A stretch of DNA of 19,079 nt from an uncultured Eubacteriales bacterium (GCA_900317215.1 ONFW01000125.1:1-19079); one strand, 5' to 3'; positions 8,376 to 16,284 are shown, numbered from the stretch's first letter. Numbers and translations are program-made. Notes: generated from the sequence alone by a model not told the origin.

Positions 8376-8418
8376 ACAACAAAGGCGTTGTGAGCAAAGG
8401 AGCTTGCAGCGCCTTTTT
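8376..8418 (+). promoter_or_regulatory. ANTAR-type antitermination leader of glnN-amt (twin hexaloop hairpins versus terminator)
   Basis: Hairpin P1 is ACAAC-AAAGGC-GTTGT (8376-8391). Hairpin P2 is GAGC-AAAGGA-GCTT (8392-8405). Both loops are six bases with A at position 1 and G at position 4, the hallmark of RNA bound by ANTAR-domain response regulators. P2 with its flank, AGCAAAGGAGCTT (8393-8405), fits the 13-base consensus I recall for ANTAR sites of Enterococcus eut genes, AGCAANGRRGCUY. The competing terminator pairs 8381-8395 with 8402-8416 (15 bp, three G-U wobbles) and is followed by TTTTTGCTTT. It consumes the P1 loop and 3' arm, so P1 and the terminator exclude each other. A phosphorylated ANTAR protein would stabilise P1-P2 and allow glnN-amt transcription. 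The structure is seen; the protein partner is inferred, and no ANTAR gene is in the window. Confidence 0.85.
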
Positions 8419-8452
8419 GCTTTGAGAAAAAAGAAAGACAGGAGAATGTATT

Positions 8453-10546
8453 ATGGGAAACCTAACTGAATTATTTGGAAGCATGGTCTTTAATGACAGA
8501 AAAATGCAGGAAAGACTTCCGCTTACGACCTATAAGGCGTTGAAAAGAACTATTAAAAACGGAGAACCACTTGATATCAGCGTTGCAAATGCTGTAGCAA
8601 ACGCAATGAAGGATTGGGCTGTGGAAATGGGCTGTACTCATTATACCCACTGGTTCCAGCCGATGACGGGTGATACAGCGGAAAAGCACGACATCTTTAT
8701 CTATCCCGCAGATGACGGCAGAGTTATTATGGAATTTTCGGGCAAGGAGCTCATCAAGGGCGAGCCTGATGCGTCGAGCTTCCCCTCGGGCGGTATCCGC
8801 GCAACCTTTGAGGCAAGGGGATATACCACATGGGATCCTACCTCTCCCGCTTTTATCAGGGATAAAACGCTTTATATACCGACAGCGTTCTGCTCCTATA
8901 CAGGCGAGGTGCTCGATAAGAAGACTCCGTTGCTCCGTTCTATGGAAAGACTGAGCAGCGCTGCAACGAAGCTCCTCAATCTCCTCGGCAAGACAGAGGT
9001 GACAAGAGTTACCTCAACGGTGGGACCGGAGCAGGAGTATTTCCTTATAGATAAGAAAATGTATGATAAGCGTCCGGATCTCATTTTTACCGGAAGAACG
9101 CTTTTCGGCGCTCCCGCTCCAAAGGGTCAGGAGCTTGCCGACCATTATTTCGGCTCGATCAAGTCAAGGGTAGCAGCATTTATGGACGATCTTGACGAGG
9201 AGCTTTGGAAGCTGGGTGTAATGGCAAAGACAAAGCATAACGAGGTGGCGCCCTCTCAGCATGAGCTTGCACCTATTTTTGCGACCTCCAATATCGCGAC
9301 CGACCACAACGAGCTTACAATGGAGGTAATGAAAAAGACTGCCGAAAAGCACGGACTTGTCTGCCTGCTGCACGAAAAGCCCTTTGCAGGAGTAAACGGC
9401 TCAGGCAAGCATAATAACTGGTCTATCTCCACAAATACAGGAGAGAATCTTCTTGATCCGGGCAAAAAGCCGGAGGATAATCTGCAGTTTCAGCTTTTCC
9501 TTGCCGCTATCGTAAAGGCAGTTCATGAATATCAGGATCTTCTGCGTCTGACAGTTGCTTCTGCGGGCAACGATCACCGTCTCGGTGCAAATGAGGCTCC
9601 GCCTGCTATCATTTCAATGTATCTCGGCGACGATCTCGGCAAGCTGGTTGAGGCTATCATCAACGGTACAGAATACAGCTCCGCTGGAAAGACAGACATG
9701 CTTACGGGTGTAGATGTCCTCCCCGATTTCAAGAAGGATACGTCGGACAGGAACCGTACCTCGCCGTTTGCGTTTACTGGCAATAAATTTGAGTTCAGAG
9801 CGCTTGGCTCATCACTCAATATCGCCTGCCCGAATTATATGCTCAATACTATGGTCGCAGACGAGCTTGCTCAGTTCTATGATGAGCTGAATAGCGCAGA
9901 CGAGCTTACATCGGCGGCGAAGGCGCTTATCAAGCGTGTACTTACCGAGCACAAGAACATCATCTTCAACGGCGACAATTATTCTAAGGAATGGGTTGAG
10001 GAGGCTGCGAAGAGAGGTCTGTGCAATTTCCGTTCGATGCCGGAGGCAATGGCTCATTATGTTGACAAAAAGAATATTGATCTTTTTGTAAGAAACGGCA
10101 TTGTGACAGAGGCGGAGATCCGTGCAAGATATGAGATCGAGCTTGAACATTACAGCAAGCAGATCAGGATCGAGGCTCTTACAATGATAGATATGGCTGA
10201 GAAGAATATCACTCCTGCCGTTATCTCCTACATCAGCAAGCTTTCGGATTCGGCTGTTGCAAAGAAGCAGCTTTCGGCAGCTTATTCGGTATATGCCGAG
10301 ACAACTCTTATTGAGGAGCTGTCCTCAAAGCTTGAGGGATTTGTAAAGAAAACGGACGCTCTCAAGAATGCAGTCTCAAGCGCTTCAGAGCATGCCGGCA
10401 ATTCGCTTGAGCTTGCGATGTATTACCGTGAAACTGTATTCTCTCTTATGGAGGAGCTAAGAGCTTCGGGCGATGCAATGGAGAGCAGAACGGCCGCTTC
10501 ATATTGGCCTTATCCCTCATATGGTGAAATACTCTTTGGCGTATGA
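8453..10546 (+). CDS. glnN: Glutamine synthetase type III
   Basis: A 697-residue enzyme that makes glutamine from glutamate, ammonia and ATP in the cytoplasm. Length and motifs match GSIII, not the 440-residue GSI. The GSIII signature SFPSGGIRATFEARGYTTWD is near 120-140; GPEQEYFLID begins at 191 with metal-binding glutamates; KHNEVAPSQHE is at 261-271; NGSGKHNNWS (315-324) carries the nucleotide-site residues; HRLGANEAPPA and NRTSPFAFTGNKFEFRALGSS (from 434) complete the active site. The C-terminal 150 residues are helical. AGGAG at 8440-8444 lies eight bases before the ATG. Expression should be gated by the ANTAR-type leader just upstream. amt follows after 88 bp without an evident terminator, suggesting an operon. 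Divergent gltBD completes the GS-GOGAT cycle. No odd residues were noticed. Confidence 0.97.
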   Translation: MGNLTELFGSMVFNDRKMQERLPLTTYKALKRTIKNGEPLDISVANAVANAMKDWAVEMGCTHYTHWFQPMTGDTAEKHDIFIYPADDGRVIMEFSGKELIKGEPDASSFPSGGIRATFEARGYTTWDPTSPAFIRDKTLYIPTAFCSYTGEVLDKKTPLLRSMERLSSAATKLLNLLGKTEVTRVTSTVGPEQEYFLIDKKMYDKRPDLIFTGRTLFGAPAPKGQELADHYFGSIKSRVAAFMDDLDEELWKLGVMAKTKHNEVAPSQHELAPIFATSNIATDHNELTMEVMKKTAEKHGLVCLLHEKPFAGVNGSGKHNNWSISTNTGENLLDPGKKPEDNLQFQLFLAAIVKAVHEYQDLLRLTVASAGNDHRLGANEAPPAIISMYLGDDLGKLVEAIINGTEYSSAGKTDMLTGVDVLPDFKKDTSDRNRTSPFAFTGNKFEFRALGSSLNIACPNYMLNTMVADELAQFYDELNSADELTSAAKALIKRVLTEHKNIIFNGDNYSKEWVEEAAKRGLCNFRSMPEAMAHYVDKKNIDLFVRNGIVTEAEIRARYEIELEHYSKQIRIEALTMIDMAEKNITPAVISYISKLSDSAVAKKQLSAAYSVYAETTLIEELSSKLEGFVKKTDALKNAVSSASEHAGNSLELAMYYRETVFSLMEELRASGDAMESRTAASYWPYPSYGEILFGV

Positions 10547-10634
10547 GATGATATAAAAAAAGAGAAAGGAAAAAGAAACGGCGACAGTCTTCGTTGATCA
10601 GCGGAGTCAAGTCGCTGAAAAGGGTGGGAATGTT
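10547..10634 (+). promoter_or_regulatory. glnN-amt intergenic leader with competing hairpins
   Basis: TCAGCG (10598-10603) can pair with CGCTGA (10613-10618) around a nine-base loop. Alternatively CGGCGAC (10579-10585) pairs with GTCGCTG (10611-10617, one wobble). The two use the same 3' arm and lie just before the weak ribosome binding site AGGGTGG (10621-10627). There is no U-tract, so this is not a terminator; a role in amt translation is possible but unproven. Confidence 0.3.
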
Positions 10635-12362
10635 ATGGACAATGTTATGAATACTGCCGTGACACAGGCAGTCGAGCAGTCGAATGCGTTTACTATGGGA
10701 ATATGGTTCCTTATCGGTGCAGCGCTGGTGTTTTTTATGCAGTGCGGCTTTGCAATGGTAGAAACAGGCTTTACCAGGGCAAAGAATGCAGGAAACATCA
10801 TAATGAAGAATCTCATGGATTTCTGCATAGGTACGGTTATGTTCGTATTCTTAGGCTTCGGGCTTATGATGTCGGAGAACTATCTGTTCGGACTTATCGG
10901 TGTTCCTGATCTGCAGATATTCACGGACTTCAATTCTTTTCCGTGGTCGTCATTTGTATTCAATCTTGTGTTCTGTGCAACTGCCGCAACGATAGTATCG
11001 GGTGCTATGGCAGAACGCACCAAGTTTATATCTTATTGCATCTACAGCGGACTTATCAGCCTTGTGGTCTATCCCATAGAGGCGGGCTGGGTGTGGAACA
11101 GTCAGGGCTGGCTGGCACAGCTTGGCTTTGTGGATTTTGCAGGCTCGGCGTGTATCCATACTGTCGGCGGTATCTCCGCTCTTATCGGAGCAGCCATGGT
11201 CGGTCCCCGTATCGGCAAGTATTCAAAGAGCGGTAAGCCCAGAGCTATCCCGGGACACAGTCTGACTCTCGGCGCGCTTGGCGTATTTATCCTCTGGTTT
11301 GGCTGGTATGGCTTTAACGGAGCTGCCGCAAGTGATCTTACTCAGCTTGCTCAGATATTCGCGACAACGACGGTCGCTCCGGCGGCTGCGACCTGCGCAA
11401 CAATGATCTATACATGGATAAAGAACGGCAAGCCCGATGTCTCCATGTCGCTCAACGGCTCTCTCGCGGGGCTTGTGGCAATAACTGCGGGCTGTCATAC
11501 GGTGGATATTCTTGGCTCGCTGATCATAGGTATAGTTGCAGGTATCATAGTTGTTCTTGCCGTGGAGATAGTGGACAGCAAGCTGAAGATCGATGATCCT
11601 GTCGGTGCGGTAGCCGTTCATATGTTCAACGGTATCTGGGGCACTCTTGCTGTCGGTATCTTCTCCAAGGACAGCGATACGCTCGGGCTTCTTTACGGAG
11701 GCGGCTTTGAGCAGCTCGGCAAGCAGGCTCTGGGTATACTCTGCATAGGCGGATATACAGCGATCCTGATGAGCCTCATATTCTTCGTCCTTAAAAAGAC
11801 TATAGGTCTGCGTGCTTCAAGAGAAGAGGAGGTCAAGGGACTCGATCTTACCGAGCATGGACTTGCAAGCTCCTATGCAGACTTCATGCAGGTACCGCAG
11901 GTACTTACCGGCAAGACGACCAAGCAGGGGGAGGTCTCTCCGGAGAAGGCGGTTGAGGTCAAGACTCTCAGCACCGGCGGTGTAAAGCAGACCGATGCAA
12001 GCAAGCCTAAGCTCACGAACATAAGCATCGTGACAAGACAGAATAAGTTCACTGAGCTGAATACGGCCCTTACGGCTATCGGTGTGACCGGTATGACGGT
12101 AACTCAGGTGCTGGGCTGCGGTGTGCAGAAGGGTACCACAGAGTATTATAGAGGTGTTGAGGTGGAGATGAATCTCCTGCCGAAGATCAGGATAGATATC
12201 GTAGTCAGCAGCGTTCCGGTCAAAAAGGTGGTCGATACCGCTGTAAAGGCACTGTATACCGGTCATATCGGTGACGGTAAGATATTCATTTATGATGTTG
12301 AGGATGTAGTCAAGATAAGAACAGGCGAAACAGGCTTCAACGCTCTGCAGAACTCTGACTGA
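10635..12362 (+). CDS. amt: Ammonium transporter with fused C-terminal PII signalling domain
   Basis: A 575-residue fusion. Residues 1-395 form the Amt channel with about eleven membrane segments. The twin pore histidines are H208 (in PGHSLTLG) and H329 (in VAVHMFNG), and the conserved aspartate is D167 (VDFAGSACIH). Residues 395-425 carry the usual Amt tail (EEEVKGLDLTEHG), then a polar linker. Residues 461-571 are a complete PII (GlnB/GlnK) domain that aligns with E. coli PII without gaps at an offset of 459: T-loop GVQKGTTEYYRG from 496, Lys517 (K58), B-loop TGHIGDGK at 542-549 and C-loop KIRTGE at 560-565. Arg38 is Val497 and the uridylylated Tyr51 is Val510; Gln39 is kept (Gln498). Free PII normally plugs Amt according to ATP, ADP and 2-oxoglutarate; here the plug is tethered and cannot be uridylylated at that site. 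It follows glnN and ends in a terminator. Confidence 0.96.
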   Translation: MDNVMNTAVTQAVEQSNAFTMGIWFLIGAALVFFMQCGFAMVETGFTRAKNAGNIIMKNLMDFCIGTVMFVFLGFGLMMSENYLFGLIGVPDLQIFTDFNSFPWSSFVFNLVFCATAATIVSGAMAERTKFISYCIYSGLISLVVYPIEAGWVWNSQGWLAQLGFVDFAGSACIHTVGGISALIGAAMVGPRIGKYSKSGKPRAIPGHSLTLGALGVFILWFGWYGFNGAAASDLTQLAQIFATTTVAPAAATCATMIYTWIKNGKPDVSMSLNGSLAGLVAITAGCHTVDILGSLIIGIVAGIIVVLAVEIVDSKLKIDDPVGAVAVHMFNGIWGTLAVGIFSKDSDTLGLLYGGGFEQLGKQALGILCIGGYTAILMSLIFFVLKKTIGLRASREEEVKGLDLTEHGLASSYADFMQVPQVLTGKTTKQGEVSPEKAVEVKTLSTGGVKQTDASKPKLTNISIVTRQNKFTELNTALTAIGVTGMTVTQVLGCGVQKGTTEYYRGVEVEMNLLPKIRIDIVVSSVPVKKVVDTAVKALYTGHIGDGKIFIYDVEDVVKIRTGETGFNALQNSD

Positions 12363-12385
12363 CAGCTTATCCCGAATATAACGAT

Positions 12386-12440
12386 AACGAAGGCAGCGCC
12401 GCTTTTGTCACTCCGCGGATGCTGCCTTCGTTCATTTTTT
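12386..12440 (+). terminator. Intrinsic terminator of glnN-amt
   Basis: A perfect 12-bp stem, AACGAAGGCAGC (12386-12397) with GCTGCCTTCGTT (12421-12432), is followed by CATTTTTT. An inner CCGC/GCGG pairing (12399-12402 with 12415-12418) extends it. Confidence 0.92.
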
Positions 12441-12545
12441 AAAGTTTGGATTTAGAACCTTGTATAATAATTGACTGTTTAGATCATCTGTTGCTTGTTA
12501 TTATCCGCATAATGAGGTAAAATAATGTCAGAAGGAGGCGTTGGT
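12441..12545 (+). promoter_or_regulatory. Putative promoter region of the beta-lactamase-like lipoprotein gene
   Basis: Two candidate -10 boxes are seen: TATAAT at 12463-12468, and an extended TG-T-TATTAT at 12496-12504. TTGACT at 12471-12476 is too far from the second (22 bp) for a normal -35, and neither box has a good partner. GAAGGAGG at 12531-12538 is the ribosome binding site. Confidence 0.4.
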
Positions 12546-13649
12546 ATGAAAAAAATGATCGCAATATTACTGGCTGCGGCACTTCTGGTATTTGCCGCAG
12601 CAGCTTGCTCCTCAGGCAAGGGCGGAGCTGATAAGGAGGACAAGGAGAAGAGCGGCTCTTCATCTCAGGATAAGAGTGAAGAAGCTAAAACGGACGGCGA
12701 AGATAATGAGGCCCAGAAGGCGGTTGATAAGCTGCTGGAGGAGGAAGACTTTACCGGGGTGGTTTTTTCCGAAAAGGACGGCAGGATCATCGCAGCAGCG
12801 GCAAGAGGCAGTCTTGAAAACGGAGATCCGATAAAGACTGATACCCCCATGCCGATAGGCTCAGTATCAAAGCAGTTCTGTGCGGCGGCTGTACTCAAGC
12901 TGCAGGAGGAGGGCAGGCTCAGCATTGACGATACCCTTGATAAGTATTTTCCTGAGTATAAGGCAGGCGCAAAGGTGACGCTCAAAAATCTCCTTTCAAT
13001 GCGCTCGGGTGTGCCGAACATAGACGAGGGGATCTACAGTATAGCTACAGATGACAAAACCGAGGAGGAGAATATCGCTGCTATAAAGGAATGGCTGTTT
13101 CCGCAGCCTCTTGGCTTTGAGCCTGACAAGTTCTATGAATACTCAAATACGAATTTCATGCTCCTCGCTTATATTATTGAGGACATTACGGGCAAGAAAT
13201 ATATCGACTATCTCAGAGAGGTGATACTTAAGCCTCTCGGAATGGAGCATACCGGAGATATCGGAGAAATGCTCGCAGGGGCAGAGTGGGCAGGAGGAGT
13301 CAAGTATACTAATATCGACAAGCAGCCCGGTCTTACAAAGGGTGCAGGAGATATCATATCCACAGGAGAGGATATTTCCCGCTGGCTTATCGGTCTTTCG
13401 GAAGGAAGGGTCATCTCGGAGGAAAGCTATGAGCTTATGACAACGAACTACAGCGGCGCAGAGGGCTACGGCTTTGGAATACGCACGGAATTTTTCGGAG
13501 GAGTGGGTCATCCCGGAAATATCGGCAACTATGTTGCAGCCGATGTGGTATTTCCCGAGGACGGGCAGACGATATTCTTCTGCAGCAATTCGGTTCCTGT
13601 AGGTAAGCTTTCGCCTTTCATGTCAAGCCTCGTAGCTGCGGTTTGCTGA
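12546..13649 (+). CDS. Beta-lactamase-fold serine hydrolase, secreted lipoprotein
   Basis: A 367-residue protein of the PF00144 (class C beta-lactamase / PBP-like) family. The ATG at 12546 is chosen because GAAGGAGG lies seven bases upstream and a signal peptide follows at once (KKM, then a hydrophobic stretch at 5-20). Cys21 ends an AAAC lipobox, weaker than the usual LxGC, so it is probably lipid-anchored outside the membrane; residues 22-58 are a charged Lys/Glu/Asp linker. Catalytic motifs: SxxK at 106-109 (SVSK, Ser106 nucleophile), YxN at 199-201 (YSN) and HxG at 322-324 (HPG, the KTG equivalent). Such proteins include DD-carboxypeptidases, D-aminopeptidases, esterases and beta-lactamases; HPG in place of KTG favours an esterase or peptidase over true resistance. 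No BlaR/BlaI regulator is nearby. The final residue is cysteine, which is unusual. Substrate unknown. Confidence 0.88.
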   Translation: MKKMIAILLAAALLVFAAAACSSGKGGADKEDKEKSGSSSQDKSEEAKTDGEDNEAQKAVDKLLEEEDFTGVVFSEKDGRIIAAAARGSLENGDPIKTDTPMPIGSVSKQFCAAAVLKLQEEGRLSIDDTLDKYFPEYKAGAKVTLKNLLSMRSGVPNIDEGIYSIATDDKTEEENIAAIKEWLFPQPLGFEPDKFYEYSNTNFMLLAYIIEDITGKKYIDYLREVILKPLGMEHTGDIGEMLAGAEWAGGVKYTNIDKQPGLTKGAGDIISTGEDISRWLIGLSEGRVISEESYELMTTNYSGAEGYGFGIRTEFFGGVGHPGNIGNYVAADVVFPEDGQTIFFCSNSVPVGKLSPFMSSLVAAVC

Positions 13650-13679
13650 TAATTTCGGTGTTCATAATAAAAGAAAAAT

Positions 13680-13718
13680 GCTGCGGAGCGGTATGATTTT
13701 GTCATGCCGTTCCGCAGC
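13680..13718. terminator. Bidirectional intrinsic terminator between the lipoprotein and anti-sigma genes
   Basis: Arms 13680-13696 and 13702-13718 form a 17-bp stem with two G-T wobbles and a five-base loop. The plus strand continues TTGGTTTTT; the minus strand continues ATTTTTCTTTT. It ends both convergent units. Confidence 0.9.
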
Positions 13719-13743
13719 TTGGTTTTTACCTGAAGCTGAAGCG

Positions 13744-15612
13744 TTATGCTATTTTAGCCTTGACGGGTTTTGTTACATGCTTTGAAGTGCCCTCGTTTCC
13801 GCCTAAGGTAAGCTCACCGGGGATTAATTTGACGGTGCGTGTCATATCAGTGCCGTCATAGAAGTGTATCGTCATTTCAATACTGATTCCGTTTATCATT
13901 GCGTCAAGAACGGTGTTGAGCTCCTCTCTGTAAAGCTCTCCTTCCAACATAGAAAGAAATTGATTAAAGTTCTCGAACTCGTTTATCTTAGCCTGAGCTG
14001 CCTTTACCTTTTCGTCCGATGAATAGCGTTCGTCATAAGAGGAATAGGGGTAGATTATAAGTCCGGTGCCGTTAAGCTGATCGTTATAGCTCAGAGTCAC
14101 TTCGCTGTAAAGGGGGTCGCTATCGTCCGGTTCGGTATCGTTGTCATAGTATATATCGGGATACCTGTATTTTATATCAAAGAATTCCTTTTTTGACATA
14201 ATTTCCTTTGTTCCCTCTGCAATAAACTTGCTGGAGTCCAGAGCGCTTATTGCGCCGCCGCTCACCTTATAGGTCACGGATTTGATATCTTCGCCTCTCA
14301 GGGATATAGGCAGCTCCATATCCGGCCACAGTGCTACAAGATAGGTGTCTTCGGCGGTTTTTGTTGCACAAAGCGACTCCATTCCAAGGCTTTTTAGGCT
14401 CGTCAGGTCGATCTGTGTAAGGACAGCTTCGTTATTATCGTTCAGTTCTGTGCCGTTTACGTTTATCGAGATCCTGTCTGCTGCAGAAGCGTTATCAGTG
14501 TTTGAATTATCAGCGTCATTTATGTTAACAAGTCTTGCCTTTACGCTCATTTTAAAGCCCCCGTCCAAAAGCTCGTTGGGAAGGAACTGTATTGTGTAGG
14601 AGGCTGTTTCGTTGTCCTCATACACGACCTTGACGTCCATGGAAAGGGCGTTTATCATTTCCTCCAGGAATGCCTTTTTGAGCTGGCCCTGTTCGGTATC
14701 CTTGCCTGCATTCTCAAGATCGAGGAGCTCGCCGTAGTTGTGTGAAAGGATATAGTCTATAAGCTCCTTTGATGCGCCCGAAAGATCGGGATCCCACGAA
14801 TATGCTCCCTCGGAAATGATAACGGCCGGAGCGATATTGCCATAGATTTCGTCTTCAAAATAACTGCCCAGCTTTGCCTGCTCGTCCTTGTTTACCGTGA
14901 ACTGACTGTATACATAGTTAGGCTCTCTGCCTGCAAAGGCGGTTGCTTCAATGCTGTTCGGATCTGTGTTTACTAACTCTTCATAGGTTTTGCCGATCAT
15001 GCGGCTTGTTATATCAGCGTATCGATTATAAACCATATAATCGTCGCCTTTTACGGTTCCTTCGTTCTCAGGGGCGATATTATTCAAAAGGAAGGCTCCT
15101 CCCTTAAGAGAATAGGTTACAGTCTTGATGTTGTTGCCCGTGCAGCTAAGAAGCAGTTCTATCTCGGGACTATAAGTTACACTTGAAATGCGCTGGTTTC
15201 TCATTTGCTCATCGTTGAACTCGATATCCGATGTGTTCGGGTCATCAGGATCATAATTGGGATCGACATACGTGACTCCGCTTGCTATGTCATCAATACT
15301 AATATCTCCTATTTCTACCGCAGATTTGTTTATCTCTGCTGCATTAACGCTGAGTGTAAAGGAATTTGCTCCTGTAACACTGTGGTTTGTCCTGTTCTGT
15401 GTGAGTACCGCTGCTGTGGTGATGCCGCCTGTGACTACTGCGCAGGCTGCTACTGCTGATACCAGCTTGATTATATTGCTTTTTGTTTTTACCATTTTAT
15501 TTTCCCCTTTGTTTTTTTCTGCCTCAAGAGCTGCCTTGACTGCTCTGTCAACCGCAGACTGAGGTGCCTTTATCTTTTCCATTTCGTCTGTATATAAATT
15601 CCTTTCAGCCAT
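13744..15612 (-). CDS. Membrane-anchored putative anti-sigma factor with duplicated extracellular domain
   Basis: A 622-residue protein with a 45-residue charged cytoplasmic N-terminus, one membrane segment at about 46-70 (NIIKLVSAVAACAVV and on) and a large external part. Its start overlaps the end of the ECF sigma gene by eight bases (ATGGCTGA), with GGAGGAGGG eight bases upstream, so the two are translationally coupled. That arrangement and topology are typical of anti-sigma factors; the HxxxCxxC zinc motif of the ZAS class is absent. The external part holds two related units, about 143-361 and 421-620: NIKTVTYSLKGGAF (161-174) matches DIKSVTYKVSGGAI (442-455), and the end of unit one (FLEEMINALSMDVKVVYED, FLPNEL) matches the end of unit two (VLDAMINGISIEMTIHFYD, LIPGEL). 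It resembles DUF4179-type proteins of Clostridia; family assignment is from memory. It probably senses an envelope signal and releases the sigma factor. Confidence 0.75.
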   Translation of the reverse strand: MAERNLYTDEMEKIKAPQSAVDRAVKAALEAEKNKGENKMVKTKSNIIKLVSAVAACAVVTGGITTAAVLTQNRTNHSVTGANSFTLSVNAAEINKSAVEIGDISIDDIASGVTYVDPNYDPDDPNTSDIEFNDEQMRNQRISSVTYSPEIELLLSCTGNNIKTVTYSLKGGAFLLNNIAPENEGTVKGDDYMVYNRYADITSRMIGKTYEELVNTDPNSIEATAFAGREPNYVYSQFTVNKDEQAKLGSYFEDEIYGNIAPAVIISEGAYSWDPDLSGASKELIDYILSHNYGELLDLENAGKDTEQGQLKKAFLEEMINALSMDVKVVYEDNETASYTIQFLPNELLDGGFKMSVKARLVNINDADNSNTDNASAADRISINVNGTELNDNNEAVLTQIDLTSLKSLGMESLCATKTAEDTYLVALWPDMELPISLRGEDIKSVTYKVSGGAISALDSSKFIAEGTKEIMSKKEFFDIKYRYPDIYYDNDTEPDDSDPLYSEVTLSYNDQLNGTGLIIYPYSSYDERYSSDEKVKAAQAKINEFENFNQFLSMLEGELYREELNTVLDAMINGISIEMTIHFYDGTDMTRTVKLIPGELTLGGNEGTSKHVTKPVKAKIA

Positions 15613-16117
15613 AAGAATAACCCTCCTCCATAAGAACTCTTTTCAATTGGTTTCTTGCACGCTGAAGCCCCGAGCTTATTGTGTTTATGCTTTTTTTCAT
15701 GATGTCGGCTATCTCCTGCAGGGTATATTGCTCGTAGTAATACAGGTAGATTATGTTTCGGTACTGCTCGGGAAGCTGCTGCAGCTCCTCCATTATCTCG
15801 CCTTTTTCATCGGCGGGTATGTCCTCGTGATCCTCAAGAGGTTCGGTCTCTATCACCTTCAGGTGTCGGTGGAGATCTCTGCATTTGTTTATTGTTACTC
15901 GTATCAGCCACCGCTTAAGGTGCTCTTCATTTTCAAGCGGAGCGTTTTTTGTTACAAGAGCTATACTGACCTCCTGGAGTATATCCTCGGCGTCAGCAGT
16001 GCTGCCGGTGTTCTGATATGCTATGCGGTATATCATATCCGCGTGTTTTCGTATGGTGTTTTCTATAAGCGCTTCCCGGGTCTCAGTTTTGTTTTCGTTA
16101 ACGAATTTCTTTTTCAC
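15605..16117 (-). CDS. ECF-type RNA polymerase sigma factor (sigma-70 family)
   Basis: A 170-residue protein. Sigma region 2 is at about 25-85 (ADMIYRIAYQNTGSTADAEDILQEV) and region 4 at about 115-165 (LPEQYRNIIYLYYYEQYTLQEIADIM, then STVSS-like SINTISSGLQRARNQL); region 3 is absent, as expected for extracytoplasmic-function sigma factors. It directs core RNA polymerase to a small set of promoters. The start is GTG at 16117: AAAGGAGG (complement of 16125-16132) lies seven bases upstream, whereas the GTG at 16135 overlaps this site and has none of its own. It is co-transcribed with the overlapping membrane protein downstream, its likely anti-sigma factor. A perfect AT palindrome at 16177-16198 lies upstream. 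The target promoters are not known; one ECF-like promoter is at the right edge of the window. Confidence 0.93.
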   Translation of the reverse strand: MKKKFVNENKTETREALIENTIRKHADMIYRIAYQNTGSTADAEDILQEVSIALVTKNAPLENEEHLKRWLIRVTINKCRDLHRHLKVIETEPLEDHEDIPADEKGEIMEELQQLPEQYRNIIYLYYYEQYTLQEIADIMKKSINTISSGLQRARNQLKRVLMEEGYSYG

Positions 16118-16284
16118 TGTAAAACCTCCTTTCACCTATATAACGATCAGCATGATACATTTTCGTGCATAGGATCAAAAAAATTTTAAAATTTTTTTGT
16201 AATGATATTATTTCATTTGGGGAATGATGACGGAATTAAATAAGCTCCGGCTTCACTGCGGGTGTAGGGGAAATCAAATAAGTA
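16118..16284 (-). promoter_or_regulatory. Upstream region of the sigma factor operon, with a 22-bp AT palindrome
   Basis: At 16177-16198 seven A, four T, four A and seven T form a perfect palindrome that should be bent and could act as an UP element. Just downstream on the minus strand TTTGAT and TATCAT (complement of 16152-16157) are 16 bp apart, a possible promoter. No canonical GAAAC/CGTC autoregulatory pair was found. No coding capacity is evident in 16200-16284. Confidence 0.35.

Noticed and set aside
12525..12545. ATG at 12525 as start of the beta-lactamase-like protein
   Set aside because: It would place the ribosome binding site GAAGGAGG inside the coding sequence and add residues before a normal signal peptide.
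12546..13649. Antibiotic-resistance locus
   Set aside because: The family is broad, the third motif is HPG not KTG, and no BlaI/BlaR regulators or mobile element flank the gene.
16118..16135. GTG at 16135 as start of the sigma factor
   Set aside because: It immediately precedes and would encode the AAAGGAGG site that fits the GTG at 16117, and it has no site of its own.
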